From Anodontia alba (Eukaryota > Mollusca > Bivalvia > Lucinida > Lucinidae): a stretch of DNA of 64,000 nucleotides. Numbering within the stretch: position 1 is the first letter of the stretch; every line of letters begins with the position of its first letter. The notes beneath the pieces are model-generated. The model was not told where the DNA came from and searched no databases. It saw nothing but the letters and a program-made list of their open reading frames with translations. Both the position numbers and the translations under genes were made by a program. Location of the stretch: contig OZ024821.1 in assembly GCA_964016985.1 (NCBI GenBank), positions 17,832,293 through 17,896,292 of the forward strand, given 5' to 3'. Below are positions 20,107-31,518 of this stretch, piece by piece.

Positions 20107-21297
20107 ACTGTTAGCATTGTATCAATTCATCCTAACAATGAGTGTATTAATTCATCTTAATGCTTAGTGTATCAATTCACCTTAACACTTAATGTATCAG
20201 TTCAACACTTAGTGTACTAAATTAACATTACCACTCAGTGTATCAATTTACTTGAACCTTTAGTGTATCAATTCACCTTAACACTTAGTGTATCAATTCA
20301 CAAATTAGTGTATCAATTCACCTTAACACTTAGTGCATCAATTCACCACTTAGAGAATCAATTCACATTACCACTTAGTGTATCAATTTACTTGAACCTT
20401 CAGTGTATCAATTCATCTTAACACTTAGTGTATCAATTCACCACTTAGTGTATCAATTCACCTTAACACTTAGTGCATCAATTCACCACTTAGAGTATCA
20501 ATTCACATTACCACTTAGTGTATCAATTTACTTGAACATTTAGTGTATCAATTCATCTTAACACTTAGTGTATCAATTCACCTTAAACCTTAGTGTGTCA
20601 CTTCATCTTAAAACTTAATGTATCACTTTACCTTAATCCTTAGTGAATCAATTCACTTTGACCCTTTGTGCATCAATTCACCTTAAACCTTAGTGTATCA
20701 ATTCATCTTAACACTTAGTGTATCACTTCACCTTAAACCTTAGTGAATCAATTCATCTTAACACTTAGTGTATCACTTCACCTTAAACCTTAGTGAATCA
20801 ATTCACTTTGACCCTTTGTGTATCAATTCACCTTAACACTTAGTACATCAATTCACCTTTACACTTAGTGCATCAATTCAACTTGATCCTTAATGTGTCA
20901 ATTCACCTTAACACTTAATGTATCCATTCTCCTTAACACTCAGTGTATCAATTCACCTTAACAGTTACTTAGTGTATCAATTCAACTTAATCATTCCTTA
21001 GTGAATCAATTCACCTTAAACCTTAGTGTATCACTTCACCTTAAACTTTAGTGAATCAATTAACTTTGACCCTTTGTGTATCAATTCACCTTAACACTTA
21101 GTACATCAATTCACCTTTACACTTAGTGTATCAATTCATCTTGATCCTTTATGTATCAATTCACTTTGACCCTTTGTGTTGATACCTTAACACTTAGTAC
21201 ATCAATTCACCTTGATCCTTAATGTATCAATTCACCTTAACACTTAGTGTATCAATTCACCTTAACACTTAGTGTATCAATTCACCGTAACCTTTAG
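20107..21297. repeat. 25-bp minisatellite, about 1.2 kb
   Basis: Tandem units of the type cttaacacttagtgtatcaattcac, with variants such as 'ttgaacctttagtgtatcaa' and 'tttgaccctttgtgtatcaa'. About 45-48 units by length. Some blocks of three to five units recur as higher-order blocks (for example around 20260-20520 and 20580-20830). No coding potential is recognised. Confidence 0.92.
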
Positions 21298-21479
21298 TCA
21301 CAACAACAGCAGAGAACACTCTAAAATATTTTATTTCTTCTTTTTTTTTCTGACAAAACAAGGCTTGATATTTCATTAGAATTATCTGCTTAGCAGACTA
21401 TTCACATCAACTGTTAACCCTTATTTCTCTGAAAAATAACAAAATAAAAATGTGGAACAATAATATCCCACCAATATCA

Positions 21480-22295
21480 TGTCGTGGGCAGTTAACTCCA
21501 TCAAAAATCTATGAAATTTGCCAATGAGCAGTCCCATACAGGGGTGCTGAGGGCAGATAACTCTTGTCAAAAACATAATATTTGACTATTAGTCATCACA
21601 AAGCAGATCTCCAGAATATCAATGCACAAACCAAGTTTGGTGAAAATCCACTGATATTTACTAAAGTTATTGACTAGAAATGAAAATACTGATGTGTCGA
21701 TGGCAGATAACTCTTGTTATAAATGATGAAATTTACCCATCAGCAACCCCAAACCAGATCTCCACAATATCAATGCACATGCCAAGTTTGGTGAAAATTC
21801 TTTGACATTTATTAAAGTTATCAGCAGGAAATAAAAATATGGACATGTTGCAGGCAGATGACTGTCAAAAATCAACGAAATTTGCCCAGCAGATCTCTAC
21901 AATATCAATGCACACACCCAGTTTGGTTAATAGCCTTTGACATTTACTTAAGTTAACTTCTGGAAACAAAAATAAGGGCGGACATACAACAAACTGACAG
22001 ACAGACGGATGTTCGTACTGATGGACATTTGTTGGGTATTATAGTGTAAATTTCTCGGCTCAAAATACCAAACAAGACCCCAAAATACCCAACAAATGCC
22101 TCAAATTTATTGGGTACTTTTTTTTAACTGATGAAATAAATGCCAAGTACCCAATTCTTGTCTACCCAATACATGCCCATTTGTGGGCTTGTTCAACAGA
22201 CTGATGGAAGGATGGACAGACGGATGGACACATGGACAACCAACGTGATACCATAATACCCTGCCACTATCGTGTGGCAGGGTATAAAAACTAGT
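21480..22295 (+). mobile_element. pearl/HINE-like element with three ~140-150 bp internal repeats
   Basis: The unit 'atatcaatgcacaaaccaag' recurs near 21617, 21767 and 21904, so spacing is about 150 and 137 bp. It is followed by gacagacggatg-type short repeats, a 12-bp perfect stem (22256-22267 and 22274-22285) and then CTAG at 22291-22294 followed by T. Internal tandem units plus a tetranucleotide-like tract match the plan of bivalve pearl elements and Helentron-associated elements. The left border is approximate. Confidence 0.6.
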
Positions 22296-22639
22296 AACAG
22301 TGTTTTCAGAGAAAACTGATGTCCCCTAACCTTGAACTTTCAAGTTTTCTACTGCTGTGATCTAGAAAATCAGGTCAAGGTCACCAAAATCTAATCCATT
22401 CTTTTTTTTTTTTTTTTTTTTCTAATCCATTCTTTGTTATGTCCCACTGTTTCCATGAAAATTTGGTAAGAATCCAACCACTGGTACACAAGATATTATG
22501 CAGACAAGAAAGTGTCACTCAGACTCAGACCCCAACCCCAAAGGGATCTGAACCAAACTCAGTTTGTCCCCCTCCCTGTAGGTAAGGGGACATAAAGATG
22601 CAGAATTTCATCTGCTGTATTTTTGAAAGGCTCTTTACA

Positions 22640-22814
22640 AATATGTCCTGTCTTTGCAAACACTGTAGATCTAGATTAGAAGCCAGCTGATCTGGATCTG
22701 CACTGCTTGTCATTAAGTATGTGAATTTGTGTCAACAACCTGGATCAAGTAATCTGATTGGCAGAAAATTAGAAGTGGGCACGGTCTTACTTTATTCAGC
22801 ATGAAAAGAGTTAA
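22640..22814. mobile_element. MITE-B copy, left end truncated
   Basis: Lacks the usual left terminal repeat. It keeps 'tgtcctgtctttgcaaacac', the hairpin core and the right end before TTAA at 22811-22814. Confidence 0.65.
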
Positions 22815-22867
22815 GTATTTCTGGCCTGCAAAAGCTTTCTTTTTGATGAAGATTTGGAAATACAAAC

Positions 22868-23174
22868 CTGCAGCCATATATGCTTAAATCATAGTAATTA
22901 TCTTCACAACGTTCACAGCGCTGACCCGTCACTCCCGGTTTACACAAACACTGCCCATCTTCATTGCACTGTAAATCTTCTGACCCAGTTTCATCACAGT
23001 TACATGGAGTACAACGATTTGTGCGTTTATTAATGTAGTGGTTAGGCAGACACTGTTCACAGTGGATACCTCCTCTGTTGTCAAGACAGTTAATACAGTG
23101 ACCACCATGACCAGTTTTACGATACAACTCTTCATCGAAGTAACATTCGTTACTCATGCCATTGCAGTCACAGG
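22868..23174 (-). CDS. LAMC1: Laminin gamma chain, exon d: two LE modules of domain V
   Basis: The acceptor is tttcag above 23174 and the donor gtttgt below 22868. It begins with two bases that complete a Pro codon and ends two bases into an Arg codon. It encodes CDCNGMSNECYFDEELYRKT, GHGGHCINCLDNRGGIHCEQ, CTPCNCDETGSEDLQCNEDG and CLCKPGVTGQRCERCEDNYY. 'CYFD.ELYR.TGHGGHC.NC' is diagnostic of laminin gamma. Confidence 0.95.
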
Positions 23175-23431
23175 CTGAAATGAAAATGAAGAAATTAATA
23201 TTTCTGATTATATCTTGCTGCATCAGTTGATTCACACAAACCCTCACAAATGAGACTTGTTTACTTTGCCATCATGTCGAAGTGACATGCACATAAGATC
23301 CATCTTCATTTGCTTCAAGTGGCAATTAACATGTATTCAAAACTGTAGCATATAGTGCAAATGGTCAGACTAGGTCTCAAACCCACATTAGCAGCAACCA
23401 TAGTGTCTAGCCATTCAAAGATAAACATTAA

Positions 23432-24052
23432 ACAGTCGAACTTCAATGGCTCGAACACGTTTGGGACCATGGAAAATTGTTCAAGCCATGGGTAGTTTGA
23501 GCCAATGAAGGTTAATCATGGTGCCAGGGCAGGAAGCAAATATCGCTAATTCTGGGAAATCTATCAATCTTCTACACAATAATAGTTCAACATACCATAA
23601 TTATACAGTAGATCGAAAAGTCATTCCTAAATAATTTGCCTCCAGATCTAGTGCTATGATTAACCCTCAGTGGCTCAAGATTACCCATGTCAATTTACAA
23701 GGTCCCATGCTCAAGATTCTCGAGGTACTGAGGTTTGTTTGTTTGTTTGTGTTGAGGTTTTATAGCCCAGTCAACCCAATGGGGTCATATCCAGTGTGGT
23801 CAGTTTACCTAACCACACTTTTACTGGGCAGGCTTAGTCCTCTAAGCAGTTAACCAGTATTGTGCACATTCTTTTGCCAGAAACTGACAACTGTCCTTCT
23901 TGAATCAGCGGAAGGGAGAGAATGACTGTAGAAAATATTTCATGATCGATCTGTATGAAAGAATGTTACCGGGGGTCAAACCCGCGACCTGGTCTACAGT
24001 CAGACGCGCATCCAACTGACCATGGAGGCCGCAAGTTACTGAGGTTTGACTG
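23432..24052. mobile_element. MITE-G copy, split by SINE-A
   Basis: The left end is cagtcgaacttcaatggctc. The right end 'gttactgaggtttgactg' sits after the SINE. Without the SINE the element would be about 310 bp. Confidence 0.7.
23738..24036 (-). mobile_element. SINE-A copy 6, nested in MITE-G
   Basis: A 12-bp target duplication, tactgaggtttg, lies at 23726-23737 and 24037-24048. The head has small deletions near the B box. Confidence 0.88.
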
Positions 24053-24401
24053 TATTTATTATTTAAGATTTAATCAAATTTCAACAGAGAACTCCATATC
24101 AGGATCATTTCTGACCCAAGAAAAAGTGTACAGGAAGAAATGCAGAGTACTACTGATCAAACCAAATCTTGAAACCCACGCCGACTGTGGCCACAATGCC
24201 TAGCCATTCAGAGACAATCTTTATAACCAAGCCACTACACTCGCCAGAAACGAGTTTCATGGAACAGCGATATATCTGATTTCTCAGAATGACATGTCAA
24301 ACAGGCTTCATTTGTCGTAGTGTAAGCACACTCACTATATACAAGGAATTCTCCAGATCATAAGGATACAGAAATTTTGGAAATAATGGTAATTTTCTTA
24401 T

Positions 24402-24614
24402 TTAACCCTTATCCTGCTGTTCACGACAACCTCTACCTTTGCAAACAGTGTAGATCCAGATCAGATGGCTTCTTCAGAAGCCATCTGATCTGGATCTACA
24501 CTGTTTGTCATTCAGTTTGTGAATTTGAACAAAAATATTATATGATGTAATCTGATTGGCTAATAGTCAGAAATGGGTGTGGCTAATTAAATTATTCAGC
24601 AGGATAAGGGATAA
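24402..24614. mobile_element. MITE-B copy
   Basis: The left end is ttaacccttatcctgctgtt and the right end 'ttcagcaggataaggga'. The hairpin core 'gatccagatcagatggcttc' with its complement is nearly perfect at about 24443-24510. Confidence 0.85.
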
Positions 24615-24831
24615 ACTATACACTTTTGTTTTGGATACAACACTCTTGGGGTCCATCTTTAAAAGTGTCTTTTATCTGAAACCATCCTATAACGAAATGT
24701 CTTATTAAGAACTTCCAATGTTCATGTTAATCTTGCTTTTTTCTTTCCCATCACATGTGATCCTTGACACTAAACCTCAACATGAAATTTTCTCACACTG
24801 CCAAACACAAAGATGCTTTATTGTTACTTAC

Positions 24832-24998
24832 GTAGGCATTCCATGCCATCATTTTCTGTAGCCCGAGCCCATGGTCTATCATTGTAGAATGGCAGACATC
24901 TATCACAGTTTGGTCCTGTGGTATTGTGGGAGCAGTCACACTTCATGTTACGATCTTGTCCAATGCTGCATGATTTTCCATGTCCATTGCATTTACAC
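24832..24998 (-). CDS. LAMC1: Laminin gamma chain, exon c: first LE module
   Basis: The acceptor is ttacacag above 24998 and the donor gtaagt below 24832. The first base completes an Arg codon and the last base opens a Pro codon. It encodes CKCNGHGKSCSIGQDRNMKC, DCSHNTTGPNCDRCLPFYND and RPWARATENDGMECL. The 'CLPF.NDRPW.RAT' segment is a hallmark of the first LE repeat in gamma chains. Confidence 0.95.
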
Positions 24999-25339
24999 CT
25001 GTGTAAATATTAAACAGCATAGGTCTTGACACATGAAAAGTTTATGTACAATATTTATCCTAGGAAACAAACCAGTTTTTGCAACACTAATAATCAAGGA
25101 GGAGACCATATCAATTAACAAGAGGACCATGACGGTCTTCTATCACTCACCTAAGCTAACAGATTTACACACTTTACATTGAAGTTTCACAAAAGTAGAT
25201 TGCTTTGGGTAATTATAATATTCTTTGGGTAATAACAATATTTTTTTTTTTTTGTTTTAGTAAAATATATTATGGTATCTTATTAAGATCACTTCATTAT
25301 TCTCACTGATTTCTGTGGAGGAATTTATGAGCAATTCAT

Positions 25340-25555
25340 AGCTCCAACTGTCTTCGCTCCAGAAAAGGCACTTTATTTTCAACCAGAAATTGTTGACATT
25401 TTTCTTATTTCTCATGAAAACATATGTTGTAGGTATTTGTTAAAAACACCTTGGTAAGGACTGTCTAATGAGTGCACACAAGTTTTCACTGAGAAATAAG
25501 AAAAACATATTCTTGATAACCCTACCCCCTCCCCTTATCTGGAGCAATGCTGTAG
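25340..25555. mobile_element. MITE-A copy, diverged
   Basis: Contains 'atagctccaactgtcttcgctccag', core-A arms and 'ccccttatctggagcaatg'. The hairpin is decayed. Confidence 0.55.
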
Positions 25556-25902
25556 CCACACATTATGACATTTGTTATTTTAGCACAATAACATAAATTT
25601 GGGTATTCAATGGAATTGCCTCACTGTCACAAACATCTTGGTGTTGACAGGAATCACATCAATTATGCTATTCCAATGAGTACACACAAGATATGGTCTA
25701 GCCCAAAATAACAAAATTATCTTTTGTGGACTTCATTTACCATATTTACCCTAAGTTTTGGGACACCTTATCCACCTACCATTACTTGTCCTAAAATTTG
25801 ATTAGTCAATTCTGCTACCCAATGATGTATCTAGAATATTGCTGTATGTATGGCAAACAGTGTAGACCCTGATGAGATGCTGCATTCTGCGGCATCTGAT
25901 CT

Positions 25903-26207
25903 GTTTGTTTGTGTTGAGGTTTTACGGCCTAGTCAACCCAATGGGGTCATGTCGAGCATGGTCAGTTTACCTAACCACATGTTTACTGGGCAGGCTTAGT
26001 CCTCTGTGGTTAACCAGTATTGTGCACATTCTTTTGCCAGAAACTGACAACTGCCCTTCCTGATCAGCGGAAGGGAGAGAATGACCATAGAAAATATTTC
26101 ATGATCAATCTCCACGAAAGAATGTTGCCAACCTCGGCGGGGGTTGAACCCGCGACCTCCTGGTCTCCAGTCAGACGGCGCATCCAACTGAGCCACCGAG
26201 GCCGGCA
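25903..26207 (-). mobile_element. SINE-A copy 7, nested in a core-N palindrome
   Basis: An 11-bp target duplication, gcatctgatct, lies at 25892-25902 and 26208-26218. The A and B boxes are intact-looking. The SINE ends 53 bp from the donor side of laminin exon b. Confidence 0.9.
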
Positions 26208-26260
26208 GCATCTGATCTGGGTCTACACTGTATGCAAGGGCCTATCTGATATTCAAATAC

Positions 26261-26391
26261 CTTGCTCCAACAGCCAAATCGTCGATAGCATAGAAATATG
26301 ACCTCAATACTCTTGGATCGCCAAAGATCTCATCCCCAAACGTATTCATACGTGTCAGCACAATTCGGATATCAGTGGCTGTGACCCATTC
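26261..26391 (-). CDS. LAMC1: Laminin gamma chain, exon b: end of laminin N-terminal domain
   Basis: The acceptor is tttttcag above 26391 and the donor gtattt below 26261. It starts in phase 0 and ends two bases into an Arg codon. It encodes [40 protein letters not shown] and VGA. This is the end of the laminin N-terminal (LN, domain VI) fold, which mediates network assembly at the basement membrane. '[17 protein letters not shown]' is almost identical to vertebrate gamma-1. Confidence 0.96.
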
Positions 26392-26690
26392 CTGAAAAAC
26401 AAAGAGCCCAGTTTGAATAAGAACCACAAAAAAGGGTCATTAAGTTGTATGCCAATGATGAAGTTGTATCTGTGCCTGCCAACCATGGCCCTGGTGTCTA
26501 CCTGCAGAAATGGTGTATACTGTAGACAAAACTGATGACCAGTGATTCTGAGAGGGTCCTGACTGATTGCAAAAAACATGAGAAATTATTTTCTGCAAAT
26601 TTTGCCAGGTTCTTTAAGAGTTAAGTATGCATGTAAATAAGTAGCTTATACATACAACTATGCAGGACAATTCAGAGGCATTGTTAAGAA

Positions 26691-26858
26691 GTATTTGGTG
26701 ATAATTTTGGGATAATTTTTCTTATTTCTCCATAAACACATATGTTGTGGGTACTCATTAGAAGCAAAGCGCCTCGGTGAGGCGCTTCTAATAAGTACCC
26801 ACAACATACGTTTTTATGGAGAACTGTAGAAAATTATCCCATAATTATCACCGAATAC
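26691..26858. mobile_element. MITE-L: core-A hairpin with gtatttggtgata ends
   Basis: The ends gtatttggtgataattttgg and 'ccataattatcaccgaatac' are inverted repeats of about 30 bp. The hairpin centre carries 'gtgggtactcattagaagc' arms. The start of another copy appears near 38508. Confidence 0.75.
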
Positions 26859-27732
26859 TCCTCCTTAATTCCTCTGGACATGATGACCTGGACAGCCAAA
26901 TAGCTGGCTACTTATTTCACTCACCATCAGATACGAGAAGACATTAATAATGTAAATTTTGTTACTTTCAACCCAAACATACCTTGAGGCTTATCATTAG
27001 AATTGGCTAGAGGTAATTTTGATTTGTACTGAAAACATGAATTTTGGTGCAAAAATTGAGGAGAAAGTGCCCTAAATTATCAAAAGACATATCCTCTCAT
27101 CTGGAGTAAGTCTGTTTTTCCCTATTACGGTGATGGACTTAAGAGCAGTGACCATTTAATCAGAGTTTACTATCAATTATTTAAATCTGTCCAGTTTGTT
27201 AGTGCAAAGCCAAGAACATATAAATCTAGATGCAGGATGATCTGGGTCAGATCCAGGTGAACTTGCTCATAAAGGTCTATCATTTTGTTCTACCCACAGC
27301 AACTTTAAGAATCCACCTAATTTACCCTAAATCTTGGGACACCACATCTCCCCATCATATTTGTACAAACATTTGAACAAATTCATTTTATACCTGTTAA
27401 AGATCGAGTTTAAAACCTGCAGCGGCAAACAGTGAAGATCTTGATCAGACACAAAGTTCTGTCTGATCTCAATTTAGACTGTTTAGTCAGAACTAGTTAG
27501 ATTAGATATTTGTTGTAACTAATATTTTTTTATTAATCTGTATTATAAACAGTTTCAGTGGACAAAGAACTGTAAATGAACAGATCAAATCTCCTATTGA
27601 GCCATTTGGATTGGACAGATACAGCACAGATCTGATCCAACATGATGGCCGCACAGGCCCATTCTGGGACAGTCTATCCTCAGGATGGGATGACCTTTTT
27701 ACACCCTGTCTCCAAGCACTGACGGTACCGTA

Positions 27733-27945
27733 ATAACCCTAAATATTGGAACGGCTAAGCCTTTGCAAACAATGTAGATCCAGATCAGACACTGCAATCG
27801 GCAGTGTCTGATCAGTGTCTACAATGTTTGCCAAACATACCACAGTATTTTATACACATCAAGAGGTAGTAGATCGGACTATTTCCAATTTTAGGACACC
27901 AATGGTAAGTAGGTAAGGTGTCCCAATACTCAGGGTTATTACAGG
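27733..27945. mobile_element. MITE-J copy (aataaccctaaa-ended, core-N hairpin)
   Basis: The left end is aataaccctaaatattggaa and the right end 'gtgtcccaatactcagggttatt'. The interior hairpin has 'gcaaacaatgtagatccaga' and its complement. Related copies lie at about 36140-36310, 37290-37505, 41681-41907 and 53600-53775. Confidence 0.7.
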
Positions 27946-27967
27946 ACATTTTACTTACAGGGACTAT

Positions 27968-28156
27968 ATTTCAAAGCTCCAGATAAGAAGGGGTTCCAAA
28001 TAGTGTTTTTCTTCATGAATACATATGTTGTGGGCATTCATTAGAAGCACCTTGGTGAAGTACTGCTGATGAGTAACCACAACTTATGTTCTCTTGGAGA
28101 AAAAAAGAAAATTATCAGTGCTTTTCAGCTGAAAAATGCCTTATCTGAAGTCATGT
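27968..28156. mobile_element. MITE-A copy
   Basis: The left end is aaagctccagataagaaggg, the right end 'gccttatctgaagtcatg', with a diverged core-A in between. Confidence 0.7.
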
Positions 28157-28371
28157 ATTTATGGGTTTTTTTTGGTTGTTATGATTAACAAGGGAGACAA
28201 CATCTGTGTTTGTTTGTTCTCCTGCACACAACATGAAGCCCCTTTAGAAAAAGGGAGGGGGATTCTTTCCTTGAGGAGTAGAGCCCTTTTCGAAAGGAAG
28301 GTAAATTCAATTTTGACAGGATTACTTCCCCTGAAATGTATCCTTAATAAGTTTCATACCAAACAGGAAAT

Positions 28372-28560
28372 TTAACCTTTTTCCACTCTCTGGGCTAACT
28401 CAGCAGACTGCAAACTGTTGATATTTTTCCAAGAAAACAACTATATATAGGATTTGTCTCCAATTGAGATAATTTGCATGAAATATCAAAACCTGTTTTT
28501 TGGGAAAAATAAGAAAACATTTCAATGTTGTTCACTGAAAACAAGCATTAAATATTAAAT
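28372..28560. mobile_element. MITE-D copy
   Basis: Starts at TTAA with 'cctttttccactctctgggc'. The palindrome is around 'tttgtctccaattgagataa'. The right end is degraded. Confidence 0.6.
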
Positions 28561-28822
28561 TAAAGTTTAAAACCAACCATGTCTCATACATACAGACAAA
28601 CTTGCATATTCACAAATTCTGGCCACAATATACACTGTTTGTTCTTACAATTTTCAGAAGGCTAACATCTGTCAGGAAAACAGACAGCAAAGTCCATGTG
28701 CAGACTGGCCTGGGACAAAGTTGTTCAATGATGGGTAGGATTGGTTTTCCCCAAGCACACCAACTATCAAATATCTGGCATTGTCACACAGCTGACATAA
28801 ACAGTATATCATTCCTACATTA

Positions 28823-29036
28823 TTAACCCTTGTCCTGCTGAAACCGGATATACCCTGCCTTTGCAAACAGTGTAGATCCAGATCAGTTGGCTTCTGAAGA
28901 AGCCAACTGATCTGGATCTGCACTGTTTGCCATTCAGTATGTGAATTTATATCAACAATCAGGATCAAGTAATCTGATTGGCTGAAAATTTGAAATGGGC
29001 ATGGCATCCTAATTTATTCAGCAGGACAAGGGTTAA
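28823..29036. mobile_element. MITE-B copy, well preserved
   Basis: TTAA borders at 28823-28826 and 29033-29036. The 16-bp ends cccttgtcctgctgaa and complement are perfect. The core hairpin 'gatccagatcagttggcttc' with its complement is nearly perfect. Confidence 0.88.
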
Positions 29037-29040
29037 TATG

Positions 29041-29433
29041 TTAACGCTAAGCATGCTAGGTAAAAACATTCAGCAGAGTATATTCTGAAACATTTTTCTT
29101 ATTTTCCCAGAAAACAGGCATTGACATTTCATGCAAACAGTCTCCATTTGTATGAAATGTCAAAGGCTATTTTTTTCTAAGAAAATTTTGGAAAAATGTC
29201 ACCAATTTTTCATCTGCTGAAATTGCCAATAGAGCAGTGAAGGTTAACGCTTAGTACTCTGGATAAAATTTTCAGCATACATTTTGAAATAGTTTTTCGT
29301 ATTTTTTCCCAGAAAAACAAGATCTGACATTTCTTGCAACTGGCATAAAATGTCAAATTCTGTTTTCTGTGAAAAATAAGAGTATCATCAATTTGTCATC
29401 TGCTGAATTAGCCCAGAAAATGGTAAAGGTTAA
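29041..29433. mobile_element. Two MITE-D copies head to tail, sharing a TTAA
   Basis: The first runs from TTAA 29041 to TTAA 29244-29247, the second from there to TTAA 29430-29433. Each has 'cgctaagc'/'cgcttagtactctgg' at the left, 'ggtaaagg'-type right end and an inner hairpin around 'gacatttcatgcaaac'. Confidence 0.7.
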
Positions 29434-29806
29434 TGTCAGGTAAAGGGTACTCCAGTTACAGATAAGGGGAGAATAATTCAAAATAATTTCTCATGTTTTT
29501 TGCAATAACTTATACACAGTGGGTATTCTTTAAAACTGCCTCAACAAGGCAAGTCTAATGAGTACCCAAAACACATTTGTTTTGGTGCTAGTATACAGAC
29601 AGGCCTGAGTAAACAGTGCAGATTCAAATCAGATGTATAACTGACTAATGTTCATATAATGAGGGCTTAGGTGCCGTCCAAATCTGCAAAACTGTGCTAA
29701 AATATTATTTTATGCTAAACATCTTTCAGTCATAACGCACAGAAATTATTTACAATCAAAGGAATGAGACAATACTAAATTCTGATATTTATTAGCGAGA
29801 ATAGTA

Positions 29807-29996
29807 CAGCTGAACCTCGTTATCTCGAACTCGCTTATTTCAAATTACCGCTTATCTCGAAGTGAAAATCTGGTCCCCGTTTTAACATGAAATTATGACA
29901 ACTGGTAACAAAATAATGTGGAAAAGAGGAGAAATTGCGGATATCTTGAAGTGTTTCAGATAGTCCCTTGGAATTCGAGATAACGAGAGTCGACTG
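29807..29996. mobile_element. pogo/Tigger-like MITE
   Basis: The left end is TA|cagctgaacctcgttatctc and the right end 'gagataacgagagtcgactg' |TA. The terminal repeats are about 20 bp. Confidence 0.75.
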
Positions 29997-30072
29997 TATA
30001 TCTCAAATGCCTGCATGCAAGCATTTTATCACCTTGCAACTGAGTGCCAACTGTACTAAAACAAAAGTCCAT

Positions 30073-30375
30073 GTTTGTTTGTTCATGTTGAGCTTTTACG
30101 GCCCAGTCAACCCAATGGGGTCATGTCGAGCGCGGTCAATTTACCTAACCACACGTTTACTGGGCAGGCTTAGTCCTCTAAGCGGTTAACCAGTATTGTG
30201 CAAATTCTTTTGCCAGAAACTGACAACTGCCCTTCTTGAATCAGCGGAAGGGAGAGAATGACCATAGAAAATATTTCATGATCAATCTCCATGAAAGAAT
30301 GTTGCCGACCTCGGTGGGGGTTGAACCCGCGACCTCCTGGTCTCCAGTCGGACGGCACATCGAACTGAGCCACCA
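30073..30375 (-). mobile_element. SINE-A copy 8, slightly 5'-truncated
   Basis: Standard SINE-A body and B box; the head ends at 'gagccacc'. A short repeat ccatgt at 30069-30074 and 30373-30378 is a possible target duplication. Confidence 0.82.
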
Positions 30376-30557
30376 TGTATATGTTTGACAAAAACTGTCA
30401 GTCAAATCTAATGGGCAGGAACCCTCTTTGTCTCTTATCAAGTAGCATATAAGACTTCTTCTAATAGTTATATGCCGCTTGCTCTTTTCCAATACCAGTC
30501 AATACATTTCTATACAATGCAGTTGGTTCATGGGGTTTGCTGAATACTATATTTACC

Positions 30558-30772
30558 TTAATCCTTGTCCTGCTGAGCCCGGATATACTATGCCTTTGCA
30601 AACAGTGTAGATCCAAATCAGTTGGCTTCTGAAGAAGCCAACTGATCTGGATCTGCACTGTTTGCCATCAAGTATGTGAATTTATAGCAACAATTCAGAT
30701 CAAGTAATTTGATTGGTTGAAAATTAGAAGAAGGCGTGGCATCTTAATTTATTCAGCAGGACAAGGGTTAAG
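30558..30772. mobile_element. MITE-B copy
   Basis: TTAA borders at 30558-30561 and 30769-30772. The right end ttcagcaggacaagggttaa and the hairpin core are present. Confidence 0.85.
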
Positions 30773-31074
30773 TATTCAGACAGACAGGCCTGAGAAGCCT
30801 GGCATCAGGCTATGAGTTTTACATTTCTAATCTAACAAAGGTAAAATACTCCTCCTTGACTATCTTTCTGCACATATCATCTCCCTTACCAGTCAGAAAC
30901 TCATCAGCCAAATCAGAGAGAAGGACATTCCAAAAGATAGGATTTTTGTAAAATAGATATAGTTTTTATGCCGATTCATATATCAGTTAGACAGGAGCCA
31001 GTCTAAGGCCTAAGCAAACAGTGGAGATCTAGATTAGATACTGCAGGATACAATATCTGATCAGTCTACTGATA

Positions 31075-31518
31075 AGGTGCTTTTTCAACTGAGAAATATT
31101 GATTTTCAGGAAAACAAGGCTCTTCTAATGAGTTTGTTTGTTTGTGTTGAGGTTTTACGGCCCAGTCAACCCAATGGGGTCATGTCGAGCGTGGTCAGTT
31201 TACCTAACCACACGTTTACTGGGCAGGATTAGTCCTCTAAGCCGTTAACCAGTATTGAGCACATTCTTTCGCCAGAAACTGACAACTGCTCTTCTTGAAT
31301 CAGCGGAAGGGAGAGAATGACCGTAGAAATGATCAATCTCCATGAAAGAATGTTGCCGACCTCGGCGGGGGTTGAACCCGCGACCTCCTGGTCTCCAGTC
31401 GGACGGCGCATCCAACTGAGCCACCGAGGCCAGCACTCTTCTAATGAGTACCCACAACATATGTACAATTGGAGCAATAGAAAAATATTTACCTGATACT
31501 CTCTTTTATCCAGAGCCA
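31075..31518. mobile_element. MITE-A copy, split by SINE-A
   Basis: The left part is near 'ataaggtgctttttcaactgag', the right part 'gagtacccacaacatatg' to 'tcttttatccagagccatg'. SINE-A copy 9 lies between. Confidence 0.65.
31134..31435 (-). mobile_element. SINE-A copy 9, nested in MITE-A
   Basis: A perfect 14-bp target duplication, ctcttctaatgagt, lies at 31120-31133 and 31436-31449. The head and B box are intact-looking. Confidence 0.92.

Larger units (their letters stand above)
21298..22867. other. Laminin intron with MITE-D remnant, pearl-like element and MITE-B
   Basis: MITE-D remnant at about 21335-21440, pearl-like element 21480-22295, poly-T near 22400, truncated MITE-B 22640-22814. 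The stretch 22310-22620 has a repeat-like 'ggtcaaggtcaccaaaatc' but no gene. Confidence 0.55.
23175..24831. other. Laminin intron with MITE-G (split by SINE-A) and MITE-B
   Basis: MITE-G 23432-24052 contains SINE-A copy 6. MITE-B is at 24402-24614. The stretches 23175-23430 and 24060-24400 show nothing definite. Confidence 0.55.
24999..26260. other. Laminin intron with MITE-A and a SINE-split hairpin repeat
   Basis: A scrap resembling the start of pearl-like elements ('aacaagaggaccatgacggt') lies near 25118-25150. A MITE-A copy lies at about 25340-25555, and the core-N palindrome split by SINE-A copy 7 spans 25850-26240. Confidence 0.55.

Noticed and set aside
20107..21297. CRISPR-like direct repeat array
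   Set aside because: Units abut without unique spacers and the context is a eukaryotic intron; it is a minisatellite.
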